In this document: positions 37,122-46,900 of the stretch, piece after piece
Layout: every line of letters begins with the position of its first letter
How positions within the stretch are numbered: position 1 is the first letter of the stretch
From: Desulfosporosinus sp. FKB
GTDB lineage: Bacteria; Bacillota; Desulfitobacteriia; Desulfitobacteriales; Desulfitobacteriaceae
Reading direction: 5' to 3'
Assembly (NCBI RefSeq): GCF_002196705.1
Contig: NZ_NADJ01000033.1
Span: 124,001 to 188,000 of the forward strand
DNA length: 64,000 nucleotides
Translations under genes and position numbers: made by a program
The notes under the pieces: generated by a model
Told to the model about the DNA's origin: nothing
Database searches by the model: none
The model's input: the letters and a program-made list of their open reading frames with translations, nothing else

Positions 37122-37757
37122 ATGGATTGTTTTATAGGAACAATTTTACTTTGGCCTATGGAATGGGCACCTGAGGGGTGGGCACTCTGTAACGGACAGG
37201 AACTTCAAATAGTACAGAATCAAGCACTCTTTTCGTTATTAGGCGCAAGATTTGGAGGAAATGGAACTACTACCTTTAAGCTGCCAGATTTGCGTGGCTG
37301 TGTACCAGTAGGTATGGGCCTTGCACCAACAAACACAAATTATTTACTTTGCCAAACGGGAGGGGCAGAAACTTCAACCCTATCATTAGCTAATATGCCA
37401 GCACATAATCACCAAGCGACTTTTAATCCTGCAGGTATGACATGTGCTGCAAGTGGCAGTTTTACAATACCCGCAACATCTACTCTTGGAAATGTTGCAA
37501 CACCGGATAATACAAGTTATCTTGCCCAAGCGCCCAGGGCTGGAACTACTACAGTAACTACATATAATAATAATGCTTCTGTTGCAAAAGATGTGCAATT
37601 GCCCGGAGGAACAGTAAATGTAAGTGGAACGGTAAGTGGCAATGGCATAGTAGCAGTTGGTAGTACCGGAAGTGGGGCAGCAGTCAATAATATGCAGCCT
37701 TACCTCGTATTGAATTATATTATTGCTATAACCGGTATGTATCCAATCAGATCATAG
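37122..37757 (+). CDS. phage tail collar-domain protein (MdpB-like)
   Basis: 211 aa. The N-terminus reads IGTILLWPMEWAPEGWALCN with GTTTFKLPDLRGCVPVGMG, the collar-domain signature, then a low-complexity Thr/Ala/Gly/Asn region and NNMQPYLVLNYIIAI at the end. Related proteins form trimeric fibre tips. It follows the GNAT gene in a likely two-gene operon. No phage genes surround it. Confidence 0.88.
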   Translation: MDCFIGTILLWPMEWAPEGWALCNGQELQIVQNQALFSLLGARFGGNGTTTFKLPDLRGCVPVGMGLAPTNTNYLLCQTGGAETSTLSLANMPAHNHQATFNPAGMTCAASGSFTIPATSTLGNVATPDNTSYLAQAPRAGTTTVTTYNNNASVAKDVQLPGGTVNVSGTVSGNGIVAVGSTGSGAAVNNMQPYLVLNYIIAITGMYPIRS

Positions 37758-37818
37758 ATTAATATTAGGTTACAAATAATGCTGATAAAGTAAAAGACTG
37801 TTATTTTAATTAAAAAGA

Positions 37819-37862
37819 TCACCCATTGGGTGATATAAATCCCCAAAAGTCCACTGTACAAT
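37819..37862 (+). promoter_or_regulatory. regulon promoter copy 3
   Basis: TCACCCATTGGGTGA (37819-37833) and TACAAT (37857-37862), palindrome centre 31 bases from the -10. Nearly identical to copy 1 over about 60 bp, including the TCCAC/GTGGA inverted repeat. Confidence 0.72.
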
Positions 37863-37901
37863 TATTGTATGGTGGATTTTGACTTTTTGGAGGTGAATGA
37901 A

Positions 37902-38084
37902 ATGAACCGTATAAAAAGTGCGGTACCCATAGTAAATTACCGTTCAGAGGTTGCTTATGCCAACAAACAAAAGCTGTATTTTGATAGCAAACATGGAAAT
38001 GGACGATTTGGCATGATGACAGATACGTTATTTTTTAACAGCGAAGCAACAATAATTAAGCAAAGGATTTTAAAGGAGTTTAGT
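37902..38084 (+). pseudogene. truncated DUF2442 copy fused in frame to adhesin
   Basis: From ATG 37902 the frame reads MNRIKSAVPIVNYRSEV... NGRFGMMTDTLFFN, a diverged copy of the 35903 protein up to about residue 45, then runs without a stop into the adhesin start. RBS TGGAGGT precedes it. The last third of DUF2442 is missing. Confidence 0.6.
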
Positions 38085-41000
38085 ATGATAAAGTTTAAGA
38101 AAAGAAAAATATCATATATTTTTGTGTTAATATTTGTTCTTTCAGCAGTTATAATGCCGAATTTAGCTTATGGAGCTATTGGTAATGCTACTGTGAGTTT
38201 TACAGGTACTGACACAAACAATGTGGGAAGTACATTGCATGATGGTAGTTTAGGTTCAACTGACATTAGTGGAATTCAGTTGGATATTTTTAATGCCAAT
38301 AGAACAGTTCCTGATACTCCAGTAGAATATTTTGGGTTAGGGAATAATTCTAGCACTTATGATTCACCTGTAATTATTCCCAATTACGATCCGGGTACAG
38401 GTATAGCGCCAGATTTCATTGTTATTAAAAGCGATGATGGAAGTGCGTTTGACTTCAAGTCAATATATGTTCTGGATTACCTAGCGAGTGAGCCACAGAT
38501 AAAATTTGAGGGTTTTCGGAATGGTATTTCAACGGGCTCAGTAATTCTTAATATAAATCAAACTGATTATCAGGAGACATTTACTTCAACAAACGGACTA
38601 ACTCCGTCAATATTTCAAAATATTGATGAAGTTAGAATATCCAATCAATATGATGGAGACATGACATACGGTAACTATGTAGGAATTAATAATATACAAA
38701 TTGGCGATCCACCGGATGTAACAAACCCAACGGCAGGAAACAGCGGAACAATCATCCCGAGTAATGCAACGAGCAGCAGTGTGGATTTAAGCTGGGCAGC
38801 AGGAAGTGACAATGTAACAGCAGCAGCGAATTTGCAATACAAGGTGATCTATTCGACCAGTAACAATTTAGGTACAGTAACTAATGCGGAAGCCAATGGA
38901 ACAGTGGCCCAGGACTGGAGTGCCAATCTGACCGATAAACAAGTGACTGGACTAAGTGCCGGCACAACCTACTATTTCAATGTTCTCATCAAAGATGAAG
39001 CCGGAAATGAGAGCGTTTATACAACCGCAACTCAGGTGACAACGGCAGCGCCGGTTGCTTTGCAAAGCATCGCTATCACAACTCCGGCCACGAAGCTCAT
39101 CTACACAGCCGGGGACAGTCTGGACATCAGCGGAATGGTAGTCACAGGGACTTACAGTGATAACAGTACAAAGACCGAGAGTATAACTGCAGCGGATGTC
39201 AGCGGTTTTGACAGCAGTGCGCCTGAGGCCAGGCAGACATTGACCGTAACGGTAGGAGGCAAGAGCACGACTTACACCATCGAGATACAGGCAGCACCGG
39301 TTGCTTTGCAAAGCATTGCCATCACAACTCCGGCGGCGAAGCTCATCTACACTGTCGGGGACAGCCTGGACATCAGCGGAATGGTAGTCACAGGGACTTA
39401 CAGTGATAACAGTACAAAGACCGAGAGTATAACTGCAGCGGATGTCAGCGGTTTTGACAGCAGTGCTCCTGAGACCAGCCAGACATTGACCGTAACGGTA
39501 GGAGGCAAGAGCACAACTTATACCGTCGAGATACAGGCAGCACCGGTTGCTTTGCAAAGCATTGCCATTACAACACCGGCGGCGAAGCTCATTTACACAG
39601 TCGGGGACAGCCTGGACATCAGCGGAATGGTAGTCACGGGGACTTACAGTGATAACAGCACAAAGACCGAGAGCATAACTGCAGCGGATGTCAGCGGCTT
39701 TGACAGCAGGGCTCCTGAGACCAGCCCGACATTGACCGTAACGGTAGGAGGCAAGAGCACGACTTACACCGTCGAGATACAGGCAGCACCGGTTGCTTTG
39801 CAAAGCATTGCCATCACAACACCGGCGGCGAAGCTCATCTACACAGTCGGGGACAGCCTGGACATCAGCGGAATGGTAGTCACAGGGACTTACAGTGATA
39901 ACAGTACAAAGACCGAGAGTATAACTGCAGCGGATGTCAGCGGTTTTGACAGCAGTGCTCCTGAGGCCAGCCAGACATTGACCGTAACGGTAGGAGGCAA
40001 GAGCACAACTTATACCGTCGAGATACAGGCAGCGCCGGTTGCTTTGCAAAGCATTGCCATTACAACACCGGCGGCGAAGCTCATTTACACAGTCGGGGAC
40101 AGCCTGGACATCAGCGGAATGGTAGTCACGGGGACTTACAGTGATAACAGCACAAAGACCGAGAGTATAACTGCAGCGGATGTCAGCGGCTTTGACAGCA
40201 GTGCCCCTGAGGCCAGCCAGACATTGACCGTAACGGTAGGAGGTAAGACCACGACTTACACCATCGAGATACAGGCAGCACCGGTTGCTTTGCAAAGCAT
40301 TGCCATCACAACTCCCGCCGCCAAGCTCGTTTACCCCGTCGGCGCCAGCCTGGGCATCAGCGGAATGATAGTCACGGGGACTTACAGGGATAACAGCACA
40401 AAGACCGAGAGTATATCTGCAGCGGATGGCAGCGGTTTTGACAGCAGTGCTCCTGCGGCCAGCCAGACATTGACCGTAACGGTAGGAGGCAAGACCCCGA
40501 CTGACCCCATCGCGATCCAGGCACCACCGGTTGCCTTGCAAAGCATTGCCATCACAACTCCGGCGGCGAAGCTCATTTACACTGTCGGGGACAGCCTGCA
40601 CATCAGCGGAATGGTAGTCACAGGGACTTACAGTGATAACAATACAAAGACCGAGAGTATAACCACAGCGGATGTCAGCGGCTTTGACAGCAGTGCCCCT
40701 GAGGCCAGCCAGACATTGACCGTAACGGTAGGAGGTAAGACCACGACTTACACCATCGAGATACAGGCAGCACCGGTTGCTTTGCAAAGCATTGCCATCA
40801 CAACTCCGGCGGCGAAGCTCATTTACACAGTCGGGGACAGCCTGGACATCAGCGGAATGATAGTCACGGGGACTTACAGTGATAACAGCACAAAGACCGA
40901 GAGTATATCTGCAGCGGATGTCAGCGGTTTTGACAGCAGTGCTCCTGAGGCCAGCCAGACATTGACCGTAACGGTAGGAGGCAAGAGCACAACTTATACC

Positions 41001-43493
41001 ATCGAGATACAGGCAGCGCCGGTTGCTTTGCAAAGCATTGCCATCACAACACCGGCCGCGAAGCTCATTTACACTGTCGGGGACAGCCTGGACATCAGCG
41101 GAATGGTAGTCACAGGGACTTACAGTGATAACAGCACAACACAGGAAGCAATCACATTAGCTAATGTAACAGGCTTTGACAGCAGTGCCCCTGAGGCCAG
41201 CCAGACATTGACCGTAACGGTAGGAGGTAAGACCACGACTTACACCATCGAGATACAGGCAGCTCCAGTTATCGCAACCCTAGTCAGCATCACAACACCG
41301 TCAGCTATTACCGGAGTAGCCAACGGAACAGCTAAAACAGCGTCGGCCCTGGGACTGCCATCGACAGTGACGATGGTGACTGGTAGTGGAAATGTTCAGG
41401 CGAACGTGACCTGGGATGTAGACTCCTGTAGTTATAACGCGTCTTCAACCAGCGCGCAGACCTTCACGGTCAGTGGGACAGCAACTCTACCGACAGGTGT
41501 GGTGAACACGAATAATGTTCCGCTGACCACCGGCATCAGCGTTGCCGTTAATGCGGCGCAGGCTCCAACCTATGCCCTCACCATCAAAGCAGGGACCGGC
41601 GGAACCATTACGGAAGGTAGCAGCGGCAATTATGCGGCAGGAGACATCATTAGTCTTGCAGTTACCACGAATTCTAATTATAGCTTCAACGGCTGGACTT
41701 CTTCGAACGGGGGAACCTTTGCCAACGCAAACAGTGCAACGACTACCTTTGCAATGCCCATGTGTGCAACTGCCCTTACGGCTACCTTTACCTATAACGG
41801 GGGTAGTGGAGGCGGTGGCGGAAGTGGAAATTCATCAGGCGGTAGTATCCCATCAAGTGGAGGAACAAGCGTTTCTGGCAGTGTCGTTGATGGAACAACT
41901 GGTGCTACTGTTTCCAACCTAACAGGAACTGTAATGACCGACAGAAACGGAAATTATACAGTTTCAATGCAAGCATCTCAAACGGTAACCCTCCAACAGC
42001 CTGACGGAACCACGAGCCCTTTAAGCGATCTGACAAAAGTGAGCTATGAATCAGCAGGGGGAGCGTTATTAAGCGCTTCAGCAAATGGAACTATCAATTT
42101 TGCCAACCTAGCCAAAGGAACAGACAATCAATATAAGATCACCTATGATTTAGGCAACGGACAAACAATTACGCTGGGAACCATGGAAGTCATCGTTTCA
42201 AACGATGGAACTGTCAGTTTAAAATGTACCTTAATAGACCCATATGGCATAATCACGGATGCTGCAACTGGTAAACCGATTGCCGGAGCAAAGGTTACCT
42301 TGTACTATGCTAATACGGAACGCAACAAGACTAATGGCAAAATACCGGACAATGTTGTAACCTTACCGAGCATTAACGGCTTTAAGCCCAATAACAATCA
42401 AAACCCGCAGACCAGTGATGGGAATGGAGCTTATGGTTTTATGGTCTTCCCTGACACGGATTACTACATTGTAGCTTCCAAGGGTGGATATGAATCATAT
42501 ACCAGTCCTACCATATCCGTAGGTCAAGACATCGTTCATTGGGATTTTAAAATGAGTATACCCATCATGGAAGTCAATCGACTGGCAGGGCAAAGCCAGG
42601 TGGATACCGCTTTGGCTATTGCAAAAGCAAACTATACAGGAATGCTTTCCAATGTGGTTCTCACGACCGCAGATAACTATCAAGATGCTTTAGCAGGAAG
42701 TGTCCTGGCTTACAAACTTAATGCACCAATTCTCTTGGTCGGAAGCTCGGAGACTGATCAAGCAAAAGCATTAGATTATATGAAGTTGAATCTTGACCCG
42801 TTAGGAAACGTTTATCTCTTAGGCGGTATAGCAGCAGTCAGTGCTGATATGGAAGCCAAAATCAAAGCAGATGGTTTCAGTAAGATTACCCGCCTGGGCG
42901 GGACGGACGGCAATGATACTTGCGTCAAAATCACCGATCAATTACAGGCCAAGAGCGGAACACCAATTGTGCTGGTCAATGGCGAAAACTATCCGGATGT
43001 TTTATCTATTAGCAGTATTGCTGCTGAAAATCAGTACCCTATCCTTCTAGTTCAAAAAGATGGAATTAGCGATGGAGTCAAGAATGAAATAGCTGCTATT
43101 AAACCAAGTAAGGTCTATATCATCGGAGGAGAAGGGGTTATTAGCTCAGCAGTGGAAAGTCAGGTAGAACAGGTAACATCTTTAGATAAAGCCAATATTG
43201 TGAGAATTGCCGGACAAGATCGCTATGATACCTCCCTGGCTGTCGCCCAATACTTCAACTTATCCGGGCAAAGTGTCTGTATCACCACTGGCAACAATTT
43301 TCAGGATGCACTGGCCGGAAGTGTCTATGCGGCTAATCATAATACCCCGATTATTCTGGCAGATGGCAGCTTGTCTGATCAAGTTGTGAATTATCTGAAG
43401 AGCAAAAAACTGACCGGAGCAACTCTATTCGGAGGCGAGGCCGTCGTGGGCAAGAGCATTGAGCAGCAGCTTAATCAATTGATCGGAAAATAG
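38085..43493 (+). CDS. giant secreted adhesin with Ig-like repeats and CWB2 domains
   Basis: About 1802 aa from ATG 38085 (AAAGGAG 7 bases upstream), starting with a signal peptide (basic MIKFKKRK, hydrophobic core, cut near AYGA). Order: a beta-rich N-domain; a fibronectin III-like domain (about 215-320); nine 82-aa bacterial Ig-like repeats (about 323-1060); another Ig-like domain; an InlB B-repeat-like unit; a Gly/Ser linker; carboxypeptidase-regulatory-like domains; and three cell-wall-binding CWB2 repeats (last about 310 residues, e.g. GQDRYDTSLAVAQYF). CWB2 anchors proteins to anionic wall polymers, so this is a surface protein. The frame is open upstream to 37869 through a DUF2442 remnant. 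Confidence 0.93.
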   Translation: MIKFKKRKISYIFVLIFVLSAVIMPNLAYGAIGNATVSFTGTDTNNVGSTLHDGSLGSTDISGIQLDIFNANRTVPDTPVEYFGLGNNSSTYDSPVIIPNYDPGTGIAPDFIVIKSDDGSAFDFKSIYVLDYLASEPQIKFEGFRNGISTGSVILNINQTDYQETFTSTNGLTPSIFQNIDEVRISNQYDGDMTYGNYVGINNIQIGDPPDVTNPTAGNSGTIIPSNATSSSVDLSWAAGSDNVTAAANLQYKVIYSTSNNLGTVTNAEANGTVAQDWSANLTDKQVTGLSAGTTYYFNVLIKDEAGNESVYTTATQVTTAAPVALQSIAITTPATKLIYTAGDSLDISGMVVTGTYSDNSTKTESITAADVSGFDSSAPEARQTLTVTVGGKSTTYTIEIQAAPVALQSIAITTPAAKLIYTVGDSLDISGMVVTGTYSDNSTKTESITAADVSGFDSSAPETSQTLTVTVGGKSTTYTVEIQAAPVALQSIAITTPAAKLIYTVGDSLDISGMVVTGTYSDNSTKTESITAADVSGFDSRAPETSPTLTVTVGGKSTTYTVEIQAAPVALQSIAITTPAAKLIYTVGDSLDISGMVVTGTYSDNSTKTESITAADVSGFDSSAPEASQTLTVTVGGKSTTYTVEIQAAPVALQSIAITTPAAKLIYTVGDSLDISGMVVTGTYSDNSTKTESITAADVSGFDSSAPEASQTLTVTVGGKTTTYTIEIQAAPVALQSIAITTPAAKLVYPVGASLGISGMIVTGTYRDNSTKTESISAADGSGFDSSAPAASQTLTVTVGGKTPTDPIAIQAPPVALQSIAITTPAAKLIYTVGDSLHISGMVVTGTYSDNNTKTESITTADVSGFDSSAPEASQTLTVTVGGKTTTYTIEIQAAPVALQSIAITTPAAKLIYTVGDSLDISGMIVTGTYSDNSTKTESISAADVSGFDSSAPEASQTLTVTVGGKSTTYTIEIQAAPVALQSIAITTPAAKLIYTVGDSLDISGMVVTGTYSDNSTTQEAITLANVTGFDSSAPEASQTLTVTVGGKTTTYTIEIQAAPVIATLVSITTPSAITGVANGTAKTASALGLPSTVTMVTGSGNVQANVTWDVDSCSYNASSTSAQTFTVSGTATLPTGVVNTNNVPLTTGISVAVNAAQAPTYALTIKAGTGGTITEGSSGNYAAGDIISLAVTTNSNYSFNGWTSSNGGTFANANSATTTFAMPMCATALTATFTYNGGSGGGGGSGNSSGGSIPSSGGTSVSGSVVDGTTGATVSNLTGTVMTDRNGNYTVSMQASQTVTLQQPDGTTSPLSDLTKVSYESAGGALLSASANGTINFANLAKGTDNQYKITYDLGNGQTITLGTMEVIVSNDGTVSLKCTLIDPYGIITDAATGKPIAGAKVTLYYANTERNKTNGKIPDNVVTLPSINGFKPNNNQNPQTSDGNGAYGFMVFPDTDYYIVASKGGYESYTSPTISVGQDIVHWDFKMSIPIMEVNRLAGQSQVDTALAIAKANYTGMLSNVVLTTADNYQDALAGSVLAYKLNAPILLVGSSETDQAKALDYMKLNLDPLGNVYLLGGIAAVSADMEAKIKADGFSKITRLGGTDGNDTCVKITDQLQAKSGTPIVLVNGENYPDVLSISSIAAENQYPILLVQKDGISDGVKNEIAAIKPSKVYIIGGEGVISSAVESQVEQVTSLDKANIVRIAGQDRYDTSLAVAQYFNLSGQSVCITTGNNFQDALAGSVYAANHNTPIILADGSLSDQVVNYLKSKKLTGATLFGGEAVVGKSIEQQLNQLIGK
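39051..41264 (+). repeat. nine tandem 246-bp repeats
   Basis: Nine in-frame units of exactly 246 bp, each encoding an 82-aa Ig-like domain (PVALQSIAITTPAAKLIYTV at the start). Units are nearly identical; the sixth (about 40281-40526) and part of the third carry clustered A-to-C and T-to-G differences. The ninth has a diverged middle. Confidence 0.95.
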
Positions 43494-43594
43494 AAAAGAG
43501 TAGATTTCCAGTGACAATTTTTAACGACACAAAGAGATGCTATAGGAATTATTCAAAATATAATATTCCTCGTTGAATCAATTTGGAGTATTTT

Positions 43595-43637
43595 GCTAAT
43601 TGGGAATAGCAACTATATTCTCCATCCCCAAATTAGC
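43595..43637 (+). promoter_or_regulatory. structured leader before lanthipeptide gene
   Basis: Inverted arms GCTAATTGGG (43595-43604) and CCCAAATTAGC (43627-43637, one bulged base) enclose a smaller TTGCTA/ATAGCAA pairing. May be an operator or mRNA structure. Confidence 0.4.
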
Positions 43638-43672
43638 TGAATTAATCAGAGAGAAGGGAGGTTGCGATAATA

Positions 43673-43861
43673 ATGAAAGCTATAAATGAAAAAATTATGA
43701 AGGCGCTGGAAGATGATAAAGAATTAATGCTCAAGATACAAAACGTAGTTAGATTAGCCGTTGAAAAAGAGCTTGTTGATGCTAATATTATTGAAAGTGG
43801 TGAACTTCATAACACAGTTGGCTGTGTAAGTGTTTTGTTTACAATAACTTGCACGTGCTAA
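43673..43861 (+). CDS. class II lanthipeptide precursor
   Basis: 62 aa. A charged helical leader (residues 1 to about 47) precedes a short core ending TVGCVSVLFTITCTC, with Cys51, Cys60 and Cys62 and Ser/Thr at 48, 53, 57, 59 and 61, enough for three (methyl)lanthionine rings. No GG site; cleavage could follow Gly50 or lie earlier. GGGAGG precedes ATG 43673. A terminator-like hairpin and a LanM gene follow directly, which supports the assignment. No close relative comes to mind. Confidence 0.85.
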   Translation: MKAINEKIMKALEDDKELMLKIQNVVRLAVEKELVDANIIESGELHNTVGCVSVLFTITCTC

Positions 43862-43898
43862 AGAGATCAGAATTCAATACTCTGTAAGTTAACTGAAG

Positions 43899-43941
43899 AA
43901 ACTTCCGCATTTTCGAATTAATTAATAAAAAGCGGAAGTTT
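43899..43941 (+). terminator. terminator/attenuator between lanA and lanM
   Basis: 10-bp stem AAACTTCCGC and GCGGAAGTTT followed by TTTTAG. Typical partial terminator giving more precursor than enzyme. Confidence 0.75.
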
Positions 43942-43984
43942 TTTAGTTGATTAAAGTTTAGATTCTTAATAAAGGAGCCAAATA

Positions 43985-46900
43985 ATGTTTTCTAAAAATT
44001 ATTTAAAAGAATTATATGAGAAATCAAGTTTTTTAAATGAAAGTATAGGAGAACAACATTGTCCATTTATTCCTTTATGGATGCAATTCCTCAATAAGGT
44101 TATTGAAAGCACCGAAATTTATTCATTGCAAACTAGAAGGAGCGAGCAGTTATTTGAACAAACTAATCCGATCCCATTTCAAGAGATTTTATCCTTATTT
44201 GTATTTGTGGGTACAGAAGAATTGTTTAAAAAGAATAGCCAAATAATGAACATTTTTTCTAAAAATTCAATACTTGATATGCAGAAGTACCTTTTAAAGA
44301 GTCTTGCAAAAATATCATCTGAAATTTTTTATATTGAATTTTGCGCAAATAATATTCAATATATTAAACGCTTTTTAGCGGAAACTGACGAATTCGAAAA
44401 TGATAGCAATTCTAATATACAGTACAAGAATTTTATTGAAAAAATGCTTCATGGTGGCCGGTTAAAGGATTTTTTTATGGAATACGCTGTATTAGCAAAG
44501 CATCTTTCACAAACTGTATGTCGTTGGGTTGATTTTATGACAGAACTTACATCAATTCTCAAAAAAGATTATAACGAGATAAGTCACATTTTTTTTGAGG
44601 GAAGTGTACAAGGAAAGGTTTTGTCAATGGAATCAGGGTTATCTGACAATCATAATAATAATAAAACAGTAGTGAAATTAACCTTTGAAAATCAAAGAAG
44701 TATTATCTTTAAGCCTAGAAATATCGGTGTGGAAAAAGCATACTATAAACTTCTGGACTTTTTAAATAAAAGAAATTGTGTACTTCGTCAACGGATACTG
44801 AAAATTATTGATGGTGAAACCTACGGATGGATTGAATATGTAGAGCATCTACCTTGTAAAACGCTTGAACAAGTGAGAAATTATTATAGACGTTCAGGAG
44901 CGTTACTATGTATAGTTTATGTCTTTTGCGGATCAGATTTTCATTTAGAAAACATTGTTGCAAGTGGAGAGACGCCCGTTTTAATTGATCTCGAAATGCT
45001 CATAAACAATAATCAAGACTTAAGCAATATCAATTCATGGCTACAAATAGACGATGTATTGAAAAAAAACAACTCTGTTCTTTATACAGGGTTACTTCCA
45101 GTTCCGTATAAAATGCAGGATGGTAAAATATCAGACTTAAGTGGTCTTGGAGGGGAAACGGATGTTGAAACAACTCTAAAAGAATCTATTTGGAAAAACA
45201 TTAATACTGATTCAATGTATGTAGAGATTAAACATATTAAGAATCTTTCATATAAAAATGTTGTTAAATTAAATGGAAAGCCTATTGCCCCAGTAAATTA
45301 TGTTGATGAAATCGCAAAAGGGTTCGAGGAAACATATAGGATATTTATTGAATTAAAAGATGAATTTTTGCAGGAGAAAAGTATTCTACACCTGTTTTCA
45401 CATCAATTGATGCGGTATGTATTTCGAGAGACCAAAAATTACTCTCAACTAATTAAAAATTCTTTAAAGCCTCCATTTATGCGCAATGGAAAGGATTGGA
45501 GTAAAGAACTTGATAGATTTTTCTCTGCCTTACACGTTGGGCTTGAACCTATTCATGAAATTTTAGGATATGAATACCAAGCCATCAATAAATTAGATGT
45601 GCCGTTCATTAGCTATTGGACTGATAGTAAAGATTTGATTCTTGGCCAAAACGTTAGAATCAACAATTATTTTTGTAAAACATCCTTTGATAAATTAAAA
45701 GACAATATCATGAGTTTAAATGAAGAAGACATCCAAAAACAGATAGGTGCAATAAAAAGTTCATACAACATACTAAACGAAATGAAAAACCCTGCTTCTA
45801 ATGTGCCAGATGTATCTCACATAGTTTCGTGCAGCAAAAATAACTTAGAGCAATCCTTTTTTGTTCATGAGGCGGAGAAAATAGCAAAAGAAATCCTGGA
45901 AAACAGAATAGAGTCGTATGGAAGTGTGAACTGGAGTCAGCTTATAGTGTCAAATACACATACTTATATGATAAAAATGATGGGATCTGGCCTATATAGT
46001 GGAAATGCAGGGATTGCAATATTTTTTTCAGCATTAAGTAAAATAGTAAGTAAAACCGATTACCATGGTCTTGCTCGTAAAACGCTTAAACCTATCAGAG
46101 ATTATTTATGCGGAAGATCGGTTCTATCACTTCCCAAAAGGATAAACCTCGGAATGGCCTCTGGTCTTGGAGGAGTAATATACTCCACTGTTTTAGCAGG
46201 AAAATTTTTAGAAGATGATACGTTCAATAAAGAAGCAGTTAATATAATTCCGAAAATATCCAATGAAATCATTGAACAAGACAACATACTTGATATTATA
46301 GGTGGCAGCTCAGGTATGATATTGAGTTTGTTGTCACTTTACAATGAAACAAAAAATGAAGCAACACTTTTAACTGCAATACGCTGTGGAAAACACTTAT
46401 TGAAAAATCGTTCTAAAAGTCAAAATGGCTTGAGGGCATGGAAACATAATATGGTTTTAGCAGTAGATGAACAACCTTTATGCGGGTTTTCACATGGTGC
46501 ATCTGGAATAGCATATGCATTGCTTAAGCTATTTAAGGTTACTGGTATCAAAGAATTTCTTGATGCAGCTGAGGAAGCAATTTTATACGAAGACGGGTTA
46601 ATTTCAGGAGAAATGGAACAATGGCCTGATTTACGAAAAGCGTATACAGGCGATGAAAATAAGAAGCTTTATAATGCTTGGTGTCATGGTGCCGCAGGAA
46701 TTTTGATTACTCGAATGGAAGCACTTTGTTTTCTTAATAAAGAAAACATGATGACAGATATCAATAGAGCTCTTCAAATTATCATAAACATGCCTTCAAG
46801 TGTGGATCACGTATGCTGCGGAACCTATGGGAAGATTGATGTTTTATTGACAGCATCACAAAGGCTTTCCAGACCGGATTTGCAGGAAAAAGCTTTGGAA

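Noticed and set aside
38952-41033. 693-codon open frame antisense to the adhesin repeats
   Set aside because: It exists because the 246-bp unit has no stop in that frame; repetition copies the openness. No RBS and strongly Cys/Arg/Leu-biased nonsense composition.
39051-41264. Regular repeats as a CRISPR array
   Set aside because: Units are 246 bp, in-frame, and contiguous without spacers; they encode Ig-like domains.
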